From Erigeron canadensis (taxonomy: Eukaryota > Streptophyta > Magnoliopsida > Asterales > Asteraceae): a stretch of 64,000 nucleotides of DNA. Made by a program: the position numbers and the translations under genes. The stretch spans positions 25,070,210-25,134,209 of the forward strand of contig NC_057761.1 of assembly GCF_010389155.1 (NCBI RefSeq). The letters run 5' to 3'. This document shows positions 25,046 to 33,609 of this stretch, piece after piece; positions within the stretch are counted from its first letter, which is position 1; every line of letters begins with the position of its first letter. The notes under the pieces are model-generated. The model was not told the origin of the DNA. It ran no database searches and saw only the letters and a program-made list of their open reading frames with translations.

Positions 25046-25998
25046 TGTTAGGTCCAGTTTTAACTAAACTGGAGCTCTCCAGTGACATCTGGAGAGCATG
25101 AGGAATTGTCCGAAATATTAGAAGTCCAGTTACATTGTACAGGTTTAGCAACTGATGACTTCCTCCAGTTGAGATCAGACGACTAGAATCTGAAGACCTT
25201 CCAGTTGAAGTCAAAGACAACAAATGGAAGATAGAGATTGGCAATGGCAGCGAAGCCCAGTTGACAATCTACCAGATCAATCAACTGGAGAATCCTCCAG
25301 TGTAAATGCTCTTACAAAGCTTTACACTGATTACGAGGAGGACCTTTTTACTCTACATCCTTTTAACCGGACAATGATATTGTCTTTGGATAAAGATACA
25401 AAGATGTAGAGTGGTTGAATAAAGTAACCTTTTGTCTTACTTTATTTAACACACACAAAGGATTATTTAAACAATACTTTTGTGTGCTGTCAACCATATT
25501 TGTACGTCGAAGTTGAGATCCCCATGCTCAATCTTCGACTATAAATAGAGGTCCTTGCACAAGCTGTTTCAACAACTTTGCAAATACATATATTCTGCAA
25601 TATTGGTGAACTTGTGCAATATTCTCTCAATCGCAAAAAGGAACATTTCACAACTCTAAGTGTTTCGATTGTTTAGGAGAATTTCCAAGTTTAGATCAAT
25701 TGTAATTCATGGGTTGTTAGGATATTTACATTCTTGTATTATCTTGGTTCCGCAACAACCTTGTATTTTATTTAAAAAGTAATAAATAAAATACACTTGA
25801 AAATTACATATTGTCTCACCAGTTTATATACTTGTCATTTGTATTATTGCACTTATTTATATTCTGTAACTCCAGTTAACCTGGTACACGATCAATCTAA
25901 ACTGGTCACTTCCAGATTAATTGATCGTGTTGCAAAGTTCACTCACCATCGACATAGAGGTGTCTTCAGCACCCATCTAGTAATAGTTGGGACTTACA
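25046..25998 (+). repeat. 5' LTR
   Basis: Starts TGTTAGGTCC and ends GGGACTTACA. It carries a TATA box (25540-25547) and many CCAGTT/AACTGG motifs. By eye about 99% identical to 36511-37464. Confidence 0.95.
25506..25547 (+). promoter_or_regulatory. LTR core promoter: palindrome plus TATA box
   Basis: GTCGAAGTTGAG and CTCAATCTTCGAC form an inverted repeat (25506-25539) abutting TATAAATA (25540-25547). The same arrangement sits at the same offset in the 3' LTR (TATA at 37005-37012). Palindromic motifs just upstream of TATA have been described for Sirevirus LTRs. Confidence 0.65.
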
Positions 25999-26000
25999 AG

Positions 26001-26012
26001 TGGTATCAGAGC
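26001..26012 (+). other. Primer-binding site (PBS)
   Basis: TGGTATCAGAGC, two bases after the LTR end, is complementary to the 3' end of plant initiator methionine tRNA. This is the usual minus-strand primer site of plant Copia elements. Confidence 0.9.
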
Positions 26013-26056
26013 AGGCAGGTTGAATTGTTTCAATTCTATAACCTAGGTCTGCTTCG

Positions 26057-27337
26057 ATGGCTGCTGAAGGTGAGAATGGTTCTGGTCCAAATGACTCTAA
26101 TCCTAATATTGCTACTCCTTTAAATACTAACCCTCCTCCTCCTCCTCCTCCAACTCCTGGAGCTAACCACGTTCATGTACATTACTCCAACTCTCCTGTT
26201 CCCAAATTCGATGGGAATGGTGAGACATTTGGTACATGGAAGGCTAGAATGCTCTTGCATTTTGGTGGGATAGAGAGGTATATGTTGAAAATCCTTAAGG
26301 ATGGACCATATATACCCATGTCCAGTGGTGTTAGCCCTCTTCTCGACCCCACTGGGAGAAGAGGCACCAGGGAAAAATCTGAGGAACATTGGTCAGATGA
26401 GGATCGCAGATTGGTTGATCTTGATACCAAACTGAAAAACATGATTCTTTCTGCTATACCTGAGGAACTAATTCCTACTCTTGTGCTATTTCCATGTGCA
26501 AAATCTATGTGGGATGAATTAGTTCTCCAGTTTGAAGGAGGAAATGACACCATTGTCACTAGAAAGGTTGCTCTCAACAAGAAGTATGAATCCTTCTTTG
26601 CTCTTCCCAATGAAAGTTTAACTGGTACTTATACCAGATTTACTGGCCTAATTAATCAACTTAGAGGCTTGGGAGTGGAGAAGGATAAGGATATTCTTCT
26701 TGAAAAATTCTGTGATGTTTTGCCATCCAAATGGGCACACATGGTTCTTGTCTTAAGACAAGGAAAGACCTTGCATAGCCATACTCTTGCCTCTCTTTAT
26801 GGAGCCTTCAGATTTACTGAAGATAATGATGCTGCAAGATTACTCGCTGAACAAGATGCTTTAAACCATGCTCAGAGTTCCAAGGCTGCCAACTTTTCTG
26901 GGCAACCTTGTGCTGCTTTAATATCTACTGAGAATGTCCAGTCACATTCTATGAAGGAAATGTTAAACAACTTTTTGAACTCTGGTCTAACCACTAATCT
27001 CAGTGATGGTTGTGAGGAAACTGACGATGATGATCTGGTTGCCATGATTGCTAAAACCTTTAATAGGTTTAAGCATAAATCTAATCGATTTAATGGGTCC
27101 AATAATGCTTCCAATTCAATCTCAATGGATAAGGCTAATCTTACCTGCTATAAATGTGGTAAGAAAGGCCATTTCATGAAGGAATGCAGATCTAGTCAGA
27201 TGAACTACCAAACTGGTCCTATTGTCCCAAACTTTGTTAAAACTGATGATTATAAGGCCAAATACAAGAAACTTAAGGCCCAGATTGCTCTCATGTCTCT
27301 TGAACAAAATATGAGAAAGAAAAGAACAAGTGCATGA
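26057..27337 (+). CDS. gag: Sirevirus Gag, N-terminal part with zinc knuckle
   Basis: A 426-residue reading from the first ATG after the PBS. Gag packages element RNA and forms cytoplasmic particles. A proline run lies at residues 26-32, followed by the Copia Gag core (YKKYESFFALPNESL region about 170-190 as a landmark; FDGNGETFGTWKARM near 50). A CCHC zinc knuckle lies at 364-377 (CYKCGKKGHFMKEC). The reading ends at a TGA that overlaps the next ATG by 4 nt. The expected acidic Gag continuation is found in the following frame, so this is most likely one gene broken by an indel just upstream of 27334. Confidence 0.85.
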   Translation: MAAEGENGSGPNDSNPNIATPLNTNPPPPPPPTPGANHVHVHYSNSPVPKFDGNGETFGTWKARMLLHFGGIERYMLKILKDGPYIPMSSGVSPLLDPTGRRGTREKSEEHWSDEDRRLVDLDTKLKNMILSAIPEELIPTLVLFPCAKSMWDELVLQFEGGNDTIVTRKVALNKKYESFFALPNESLTGTYTRFTGLINQLRGLGVEKDKDILLEKFCDVLPSKWAHMVLVLRQGKTLHSHTLASLYGAFRFTEDNDAARLLAEQDALNHAQSSKAANFSGQPCAALISTENVQSHSMKEMLNNFLNSGLTTNLSDGCEETDDDDLVAMIAKTFNRFKHKSNRFNGSNNASNSISMDKANLTCYKCGKKGHFMKECRSSQMNYQTGPIVPNFVKTDDYKAKYKKLKAQIALMSLEQNMRKKRTSA

Positions 27338-28461
27338 TGGCTCAAACTGAAGGGAAATGGGAACTCTCTGATGATTCATCTGATGATGAAGAAGAGATTA
27401 GAGATATGTGTTTCATGGCATTGGAGAGTCAACAACCAGTGGTGAAGGATGATGTTGTATCTGGAAGATGGGTTGATATCATTTTAAAGAAGGTAAGGGA
27501 TTATGATATCGAAATTGATTCAGAACTGAAATTGGATATTGCTGAATCATTGAATGATGACTTGTTATTTGTTGAAACCATGAGAACTGACTGTGAAAGA
27601 TATTTAGAAACAGTTTTGGTTGAATTAAACAACATGAAAAGTCAAGTAAATGATTTGCAAAGTGTCCAGTTGGCTCTTAAAGAGTCAGATTTGAAAAACG
27701 AGGCATTGGAAAGAGATAACCAAAAACTGAAATTTGATCTTGAAAAAGAACATATGGTTATTAATTCTTGGGTTCAAGCATCTGGTAAAAATTATGACGC
27801 TTTTTCTAAAACCATTGATGCTCAAAAAACTGCCTGGAAATCTGGTGATCTTCAGATGGCAGCTGTTTTACCCACAATTCACCAATTGCCAGAATCTGTT
27901 AAAATTGAAACACCTTATGATTCCTCTGGCACAATCAAATCTGAATCAATTAAGACCAACCCTGTTGAGGTCAAAACTGGAGCCAAGAAGGCTAAAGCTC
28001 CAGTTAAAAAGGAATCTGGTGACAATCCTTTACCTCATAAGTCAAGTGAGTCCTCAACTCTAAAGACTAAAACCCCCGCTGAGCCAAAGTCCAAAGGCCA
28101 GCAGCCTGATGAAAAGAACATTTTGTTAAAAATGGAGAATCAACTCCAAAATTTGTCAAGGCAGGTACAGAGTTGTACTGCCAGAATTAAAAATCTGGAA
28201 GGAGGTGCATTCTCCTCTGTTGAAAAACAAAATGTCAAAACTCCTCAAAAACAAAAGATGAAACAATCTGCTCAGAAAGGAGCAAACATTGAAAAGAAAA
28301 AGGAGGTCAATGTTCCACTAAAACCAATTGTCTTCACTCCGGAAACTGGAGAGAACCCTCCAGTTTCCTCATCCAGTTCAACACCCAGTCAAGTACCTGG
28401 GACTTCTCAGAAGAAGTCCAGTGGACCCATCAAGAAAAGATGGGTTCACAAAAATAACTAA
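27334..28461 (+). CDS. gag: Sirevirus Gag, C-terminal extension (shifted frame)
   Basis: A 375-residue reading in a different frame from the zinc-knuckle part. It opens with an acidic stretch (SDDSSDDEEE, residues 12-21) and the MCFMAL block that normally follows the zinc knuckle in long plant Copia Gags. A heptad-like region at about 80-135 suggests a coiled coil, and the last 150 residues are Lys/Pro/Ser-rich and basic. It ends at TAA, and the protease frame starts nearby in yet another frame. Stop overlap with the previous reading is ATGA. Coiled-coil Gag extensions are typical of Sireviruses. The role in assembly is inferred. Confidence 0.75.
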   Translation: MMAQTEGKWELSDDSSDDEEEIRDMCFMALESQQPVVKDDVVSGRWVDIILKKVRDYDIEIDSELKLDIAESLNDDLLFVETMRTDCERYLETVLVELNNMKSQVNDLQSVQLALKESDLKNEALERDNQKLKFDLEKEHMVINSWVQASGKNYDAFSKTIDAQKTAWKSGDLQMAAVLPTIHQLPESVKIETPYDSSGTIKSESIKTNPVEVKTGAKKAKAPVKKESGDNPLPHKSSESSTLKTKTPAEPKSKGQQPDEKNILLKMENQLQNLSRQVQSCTARIKNLEGGAFSSVEKQNVKTPQKQKMKQSAQKGANIEKKKEVNVPLKPIVFTPETGENPPVSSSSSTPSQVPGTSQKKSSGPIKKRWVHKNN

Positions 28462-28469
28462 TCAATTAC

Positions 28470-29105
28470 TTGGGTGTGCAGGGCGATCGTAAGAAGAATA
28501 TTTGGTATCTGGACAGCGCAGCTGGCCGGACTATGACCGGATGTAAGCCCCTGCTGGAAGAATTCACTGTCTGCGATGGACCAGCGGTGACATTTGGTAA
28601 TGATGGAAGTGGGAAAACTGAGGGATATGGTGTTGTTGACAATGGGCAGATTCAGTTCACTAAGGTTGCATTTGTCAATGGTTTGAAATATAACCTGATA
28701 AGTGTCAGTCAACTTTGTGATGATGGATATAGGGTACTGTTCGATATTGCTCAAGGCACTGTTTTTAACAAGGATTGGAAGGTAGTCATGATTGCACCAA
28801 GAAAAGGGAATGTGTACATGATGAACATGGAGCCTGCTCCAAAAGAGCATTGTTTCTATGTCAAGGCTGATGAGGACACCAACTGGCTGTGGCATAAACG
28901 ATTATCCCATCTTAACTTCAAAAATATTAACAAGTTGTCAAGAAAGCAACTAGTTGATGGGATACCCTTGTTTCCTTTTAAAAGGAGAAGCCATGTCCAG
29001 GGTGTGAAATGGGCAAAAAGAAAAGAGCCTGTTTTAAGACCAGGCAGAATTTCAGCATCACTGAACCTCTTCACATGCTTCATATGGATCTCTTTGGTCC
29101 AGTGA
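28470..29105 (+). CDS. pol: Aspartic protease and GAG-pre-integrase segment
   Basis: A reading of 211 residues without an ATG start (opens at TTG), so it is a fragment of pol. The protease block IWYLDSAAGRTMTG puts the catalytic aspartate at residue 15 in a D-S-A context instead of D-S/T-G. D-S-A also occurs in other plant Copia proteases. The conserved LISVSQLCDDGY follows at 76-87, then the pre-integrase LWHKRLSHLN at 140-149. The zinc-binding HHCC region is cut: from about residue 170 the reading leaves the expected protein, which continues in the frame of the next feature. Confidence 0.8.
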   Translation: MGVQGDRKKNIWYLDSAAGRTMTGCKPLLEEFTVCDGPAVTFGNDGSGKTEGYGVVDNGQIQFTKVAFVNGLKYNLISVSQLCDDGYRVLFDIAQGTVFNKDWKVVMIAPRKGNVYMMNMEPAPKEHCFYVKADEDTNWLWHKRLSHLNFKNINKLSRKQLVDGIPLFPFKRRSHVQGVKWAKRKEPVLRPGRISASLNLFTCFIWISLVQ

Positions 29106-30145
29106 ATGTTCAAACTAAAGCTGGTAAGAGATACACTTTAGTTGTGGTCGATGAATACACCAGATTTTGTTGGGTGATATTTATCAGATCAAAGAGTGAT
29201 GCATCTGGTGAAATTATCTCTCTCATCAAGCGAATTGAGCTCAAGTATACCAAGAAAGTGTGTCAGTTGCGAAGTGATAACGGTACAGAATTCATGAATA
29301 AAGAATTGGAGACATTTTGCACTGACACTAGCGTTTCTCAAAACTTCTCGTCAGCTCGTTCTCCAGAACAAAATGGTGTGGTTGAAAGGAAGAATCGCAC
29401 ATTGATTGAAGCTGCCAGAAGTATGTTATCTGAATCTGGTCTTCCCACCTGTTTTTGGGCTGAAGCAGTTGCAACTGCGTGTCACACCCAAAACCGGTCA
29501 GTTTATGTTAAGAGACATAGGAAGACTGCCTATGAAGTCCTCAGGAATCGTAGGCCAAATGTTGGATATTTCCATGTATTTGGCTGTCCAGTTTACATTT
29601 TAAACGATTCCAGTCAGTTGGGAAAATTTGATGCAAAAGCTGACGAAGGTGTCTTTGTGGGGTATTCAAATATTAGAAAAGCCTATAGAGTTTATAATTA
29701 TAGACTCCAAAAGGTACATGAGACAATTCATGTCACGTTCGATGAATCAAATGAAGCAATCAACAAAAGACCAACCCTTGATTTATCTTCAGTTGTCCCA
29801 GTTGATTTTGGTGTATCTGATCAGGTTCATCAATCAGTTAGTACACCAGAAAATGTTTCCAAACACCAAGTCTTGGAACCAGTTAAGGAAAAGAAGAACT
29901 TCTGTGACACCTCATTCTATCCTTCTATCAGTTTTAACCTACCTGAAAAACTGGTAATTGGATCTGATGTGCGTGCCACAACAACATCAGAACCAGTTCA
30001 AGCTTCTCCAGTTCTTCAAGAGATACCTTTGTTTGAAGATAATCATGTTAACTCTTCAGTTGACACTAATGATGAAGTTGAAGTAGTTTGGACTGATTCT
30101 CCTCCGTTGCTGCAACGTTGGAGATCGTCAGGTGTCTTGCACTGA
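29009..30145 (+). CDS. pol: Integrase segment
   Basis: A 378-residue reading that takes over near an A-rich stretch (about 28977-28984), where a single-base change would join it to the pre-integrase part. It has the integrase catalytic triad: D27 (HMDLFG), D90 (RSDNGTEF) and E126 (NGVVERKN), with 35 residues between the last two (DD35E). The Copia-type [10 protein letters not shown] and the FVGYS block follow at about 190-220. The C-terminal part is divergent, and the reading ends at TGA 30143-30145 while the downstream pol sequence continues in another frame. The function is insertion of element cDNA into host DNA. Confidence 0.88.
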   Translation: MGKKKRACFKTRQNFSITEPLHMLHMDLFGPVNVQTKAGKRYTLVVVDEYTRFCWVIFIRSKSDASGEIISLIKRIELKYTKKVCQLRSDNGTEFMNKELETFCTDTSVSQNFSSARSPEQNGVVERKNRTLIEAARSMLSESGLPTCFWAEAVATACHTQNRSVYVKRHRKTAYEVLRNRRPNVGYFHVFGCPVYILNDSSQLGKFDAKADEGVFVGYSNIRKAYRVYNYRLQKVHETIHVTFDESNEAINKRPTLDLSSVVPVDFGVSDQVHQSVSTPENVSKHQVLEPVKEKKNFCDTSFYPSISFNLPEKLVIGSDVRATTTSEPVQASPVLQEIPLFEDNHVNSSVDTNDEVEVVWTDSPPLLQRWRSSGVLH

Positions 30146-30962
30146 TGTTGTATTATACCAACCTAGTCAATACACTAAATGGACTGCTGCTCATCCCATT
30201 GAGCAGATTATTGGCAATCCAGATAGTGGGGTTCAGACTAGAAGAGCCACAAGTGATCAATGCTTGAACGTCACCTTCTTATCACTAATTGAACCGAAGA
30301 AGATTGACGAGGCTATGGCAGATCCAAGCTGGGTTGAAGCTATGCAAGAAGAACTCAACCAGTTCGAAAGGAACAATGTTTGGGAGCTTGTTCCTTGTCC
30401 TCCAGGGTTAAAGAGAGAACCCATTGGAACGAGGTGGGTCTACCGGAACAAGATGGATGAAGATGGCAACGTTGTCAGAAACAAAGCTAGATTAGTTGCC
30501 AAGGGTTATTGTCAAGCAGAAGGTGTTGATTTCGATGAAACTTTTGCTCCAGTTGCAAGACTTGAAGCCATCAGAATTTTCTTGGCTTATGCTGCTCACT
30601 TGCAATTCAAGGTTTTCCAGATGGATGTAAAAAGTGCGTTTCTGAATGGCACATTGGAAGAAGAAGTGTATGTTACGCAGACTCCAGGCTTCATAAATGA
30701 AAAGCATCCACATTGGGTATATAGACTGAACAAAGCTTTGTATGGTCTTCGACAAGCCCCAAGAGCCTGGTATGATACTCTAACTAAACATCTTCTCAAA
30801 AATGGTTTTCAAAGAGGTGCAATAGATAATACCTTGTTCATCTTGAAAGAAAAAGGTGATATCTTGCTGGTACAAATTTATGTTGATGATATTATATTTG
30901 GGTCAACTGATGATGGAATGTGTAAAAGTTTTCAAAAATTATGTCTCAAGAATATGAGATGA
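30132..30962 (+). CDS. pol: Reverse transcriptase segment
   Basis: A 276-residue reading with no ATG start (GTG), hence a pol fragment. Copia RT landmarks are in order: [20 protein letters not shown] (67-86), KARLVAKGY (118-126), [15 protein letters not shown] (134-148), [11 protein letters not shown] (163-173), [11 protein letters not shown] (204-214) and the catalytic YVDD at 250-253. All visible catalytic aspartates are intact. The frame is lost after about residue 262, in a run-rich stretch near 30922-30938, and resumes in the next feature. It synthesises cDNA from the element RNA in cytoplasmic particles. Confidence 0.9.
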   Translation: MSCTDVVLYQPSQYTKWTAAHPIEQIIGNPDSGVQTRRATSDQCLNVTFLSLIEPKKIDEAMADPSWVEAMQEELNQFERNNVWELVPCPPGLKREPIGTRWVYRNKMDEDGNVVRNKARLVAKGYCQAEGVDFDETFAPVARLEAIRIFLAYAAHLQFKVFQMDVKSAFLNGTLEEEVYVTQTPGFINEKHPHWVYRLNKALYGLRQAPRAWYDTLTKHLLKNGFQRGAIDNTLFILKEKGDILLVQIYVDDIIFGSTDDGMCKSFQKLCLKNMR

Positions 30963-31822
30963 GTTTAATGGGTGAATTAACATTTTTCTTAGGTTTACAA
31001 ATTAAACAAACCATGGATGGTATTTTTATTAACCAAGAAAAATATGTCAGAGATTTGTTGAGAAAATACAAATTTGATTCAATCCCATCAAAAACCACAC
31101 CTATTTCAGCTCCGTTAAATTTGGACTCTGACCCAAATGGAAAACCAGTGGACCAAAAAGAATATCGTGGAATGGTTGGTTCACTGATGTATTTAACTGC
31201 CAGTCGACCAGATATAATGTTTGCAACATGTTTATGTGCCAGATTTCAGGCAAATCCAAAAGAATCACACTTGCATGCTGTTAAACGCATTTTTAGGTAC
31301 TTGAAAGGGTGCCCTAGCCTTGGTCTTTGGTATCCCAAAGGCTCAGGGTTAGATCTAATGGGTTATTCAGATTCAGATCATGCAGGTTGTAAGATTGATA
31401 GAAAATCCACAACTGGTGGATGTCATTTCCTAGGGGGAAAACTGGTGAGTTGGACCAGTAAGAAGCAGACTTCAGTCTCAATGTCTACTGCTGAGGCAGA
31501 ATACATTTCTGCGGCCAGTTGCTGTGCCCAGATTCTCTGGATCAAAAACCAGTTACTTGATTATGGCATGAAATTCACAAGAACCCCAATCTTTTGTGAC
31601 AACACCAGTGCTATTGCTATATCTCACAACCCAGTGATGCACTCAAAGACAAAGCATATTGATATCAGGTATCACTTCATTCGTGATCATGTTATGAAAG
31701 GAGATATTGAAATACATTTCATCCCCACTGATAAACAGTTAGCTGATGTTTTTACAAAACCTCTTGATGAAAAGACTTTTAAACATCTCATCAGTGAACT
31801 GGGTATGTTAAATCCTCATTAA
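30941..31822 (+). CDS. pol: RT connection and RNase H segment
   Basis: A 293-residue reading that continues the RT thumb/connection ([13 protein letters not shown] at 11-23; [18 protein letters not shown] at 75-92). The RNase H domain follows: SDSDHAG with D144/D146, STAEAEY with E185/E187, and FCDNTSAI with D220. [14 protein letters not shown] (239-251) and LADVFTKPL (267-275) are the usual end of Copia pol. The stop is at 31820-31822. RNase H removes the RNA template during reverse transcription. The domain itself looks intact; the break lies upstream. Confidence 0.9.
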   Translation: MSQEYEMSLMGELTFFLGLQIKQTMDGIFINQEKYVRDLLRKYKFDSIPSKTTPISAPLNLDSDPNGKPVDQKEYRGMVGSLMYLTASRPDIMFATCLCARFQANPKESHLHAVKRIFRYLKGCPSLGLWYPKGSGLDLMGYSDSDHAGCKIDRKSTTGGCHFLGGKLVSWTSKKQTSVSMSTAEAEYISAASCCAQILWIKNQLLDYGMKFTRTPIFCDNTSAIAISHNPVMHSKTKHIDIRYHFIRDHVMKGDIEIHFIPTDKQLADVFTKPLDEKTFKHLISELGMLNPH

Positions 31823-32520
31823 ACTGAAGAGGCCCTTCAGTTGAGGATGGTCCAGGTGATCCTTGATTGGTTGGAGATTGAACGCCTTGATGTACTCAAA
31901 GACTAGTCACTGATCAAATGGATCACATTTTTAGGGGGAAAAAGACTCAAAATATTTTTCAAATAAATTATTGAAAAATGCAACTGAAGGTCATCAGTTG
32001 AAACTGGCATCTAAATTTTCTTTTGGTTGCTAGTTTGGTCTTGTCTCAAAATGGTGGTCAGCCAGATTTCATAACGTTGTGTTTTACTTGGTGGATACTT
32101 GTGACACGTGATGTTACTCGAGTGCTAACCTCGCACTCACGAACGTCACCTGACATGTCTTACGTGTCAAGACTTTTGCTGAAATGTACTGCACTTTTTA
32201 TGGGTATTGGTGAAGTTAGTGGGTGAGTGGGAATACCAGCCGTCGTAGCATTAAATGCTTGATGGGAAGTATTAAATATTTTTGAATTCTCAAAATTTTG
32301 GAAAATAACTTTTTACAAATTATTTCAAATATTTGGAGACTAAAATATCTTTTCGTATATATTTTGGCAATATTTTACTGCCTATATATATACCCCCACC
32401 AATTATCCGTCTCATTTACTTCTCTCAAAATTCCTTCATTTACTCTTTCAATCATTCACAATTCGAGATCCTTTTCTCTCTTTCTTCTTTAAGTCCAAAA
32501 CCCTAAATCTAAATCCACAA
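31823..32520 (+). promoter_or_regulatory. Pol-env spacer with PPT-like tract and promoter-like sequence
   Basis: A 698-bp gap separates pol from the envelope-like gene, so simple stop readthrough cannot link them. A PPT-like TTTTTAGGGGGAAAAA lies at about 31927-31942. A G-box CACGTG (32105-32110) and an ABRE-like ACGTGTC (32162-32168) precede TATATATAT (32383-32391), 130 bp before the ATG. Downstream is a pyrimidine-rich leader with a telo-box-like AAACCCTAA just before the ATG. Together these look like a plant promoter and 5' UTR. Promoter activity is inferred. Confidence 0.5.
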
Positions 32521-33609
32521 ATGGCTCCTAAATCTTCTTCTTCTTCATCTCGTTCTCGTGATGTGAATCTACTCACTGCTGAGTACATTCCATCACAAAA
32601 TGTTATTCGTGCCACTGGTGCTCCCATAAGTTCTAAACTTATTAAATTAAATCCAAATAATCCAATGGCATCTCTTCAAGGGCTCCAGGCCGCTGACTCT
32701 CTTATAGGGAGAATCCAATCCTTTCTTCGGATTTCTCCCCTCAGCGATGCCTTCTCTTTGAATCCACACAAGCTATTTCATGACTACTTGTGTGAATTCT
32801 GGTACACTGCCTCTCTTTCTGAGGACTGCTCATCCATCTCCTTTTCTCTAAAGGATGGGTCAGTCCCGTGTACCATCACCACTGAAACGTTGAGGGAAGC
32901 CCTTAACCTCAACTACTGGAGACATAATGAAACTCCAGTGGTGATTTCCTCCAATATTAATTTCCGCCAGGTCTTCCTTGATATGGGAAATAAGGAGATG
33001 GTGGAGGGGGATGTGTTGAAGACCAAGGGGTCCATTACAATGAAAGGGCTTTCACCATCCTGGAAGTTCTTTATGGTCCACTTGGTGGAGAGTTTGGGAG
33101 GGAGTTCTGGTGGATTGGACCAGATAAACTCCTTTCAGGCAGAGATGGCTTACTGCCTTTGGAATGGACTGAGGGTGGACTTTGCAGGTATTTTGTTCAG
33201 GAGCCTGGTGTTCAAGTTGAAGGGCAACAGGGATCCTTGTGTTCCCTTTTCAAGATTCCTGACCCTTTGTTTTATTCAGATTCTGGGCAGAGACGAGTAC
33301 AACAACACGCAATCCTCGTTCTCTGTGCCAGAACTGTTGAGGAATCTGGACAACCTGGTGTCCACTTCTGATGAAGTCCAGATGTCCCCGAGAATGATTT
33401 TTGCATTCTCTAAAACTGATGCACCACAATCTGGTGAATCAGAAAGGCAACTGGGCGGGCCTCAAAATAATGAGGGACCCACCGGTTCGTCTACTGAAGT
33501 AGTAACTGTGGCAGAAGCAGGAGTCCAGGCAGTTCCTAAAGCAAGAAGATCCTCTAAAAGCAGGAGATCAAGATCTGGACTTACCACAATATGTGATAGT
33601 GGTCTCTGA
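32521..33609 (+). CDS. Sirevirus envelope-like protein, N-terminal part
   Basis: A 362-residue reading starting at an ATG with A at -3. It opens with Ser/Arg-rich residues (3-14), then a globular domain of about 50-290 with recurring landmarks such as FHDYLCEFWYTA (near 80-92) and the SWKFFMVHL block. This domain type is widespread as hypothetical proteins encoded 3' of pol in Sirevirus-like elements; its function is unknown. It ends in a Ser/Arg-rich basic stretch and a stop at 33607-33609, where the protein evidently continues in the next frame. No convincing signal peptide is seen, so the name 'envelope' is historical. Confidence 0.65.
   Translation: MAPKSSSSSSRSRDVNLLTAEYIPSQNVIRATGAPISSKLIKLNPNNPMASLQGLQAADSLIGRIQSFLRISPLSDAFSLNPHKLFHDYLCEFWYTASLSEDCSSISFSLKDGSVPCTITTETLREALNLNYWRHNETPVVISSNINFRQVFLDMGNKEMVEGDVLKTKGSITMKGLSPSWKFFMVHLVESLGGSSGGLDQINSFQAEMAYCLWNGLRVDFAGILFRSLVFKLKGNRDPCVPFSRFLTLCFIQILGRDEYNNTQSSFSVPELLRNLDNLVSTSDEVQMSPRMIFAFSKTDAPQSGESERQLGGPQNNEGPTGSSTEVVTVAEAGVQAVPKARRSSKSRRSRSGLTTICDSGL

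Noticed and set aside
25797..26123. 108-codon reading at the end of the 5' LTR
   Set aside because: It lies across the LTR, PBS and gag start. The similar reading in the 3' LTR at 37125-37472 is likewise LTR sequence.
26182..26610. Minus-strand readings opposite gag, pol and env-like
   Set aside because: Antisense shadows of the retrotransposon genes with no domains of their own.
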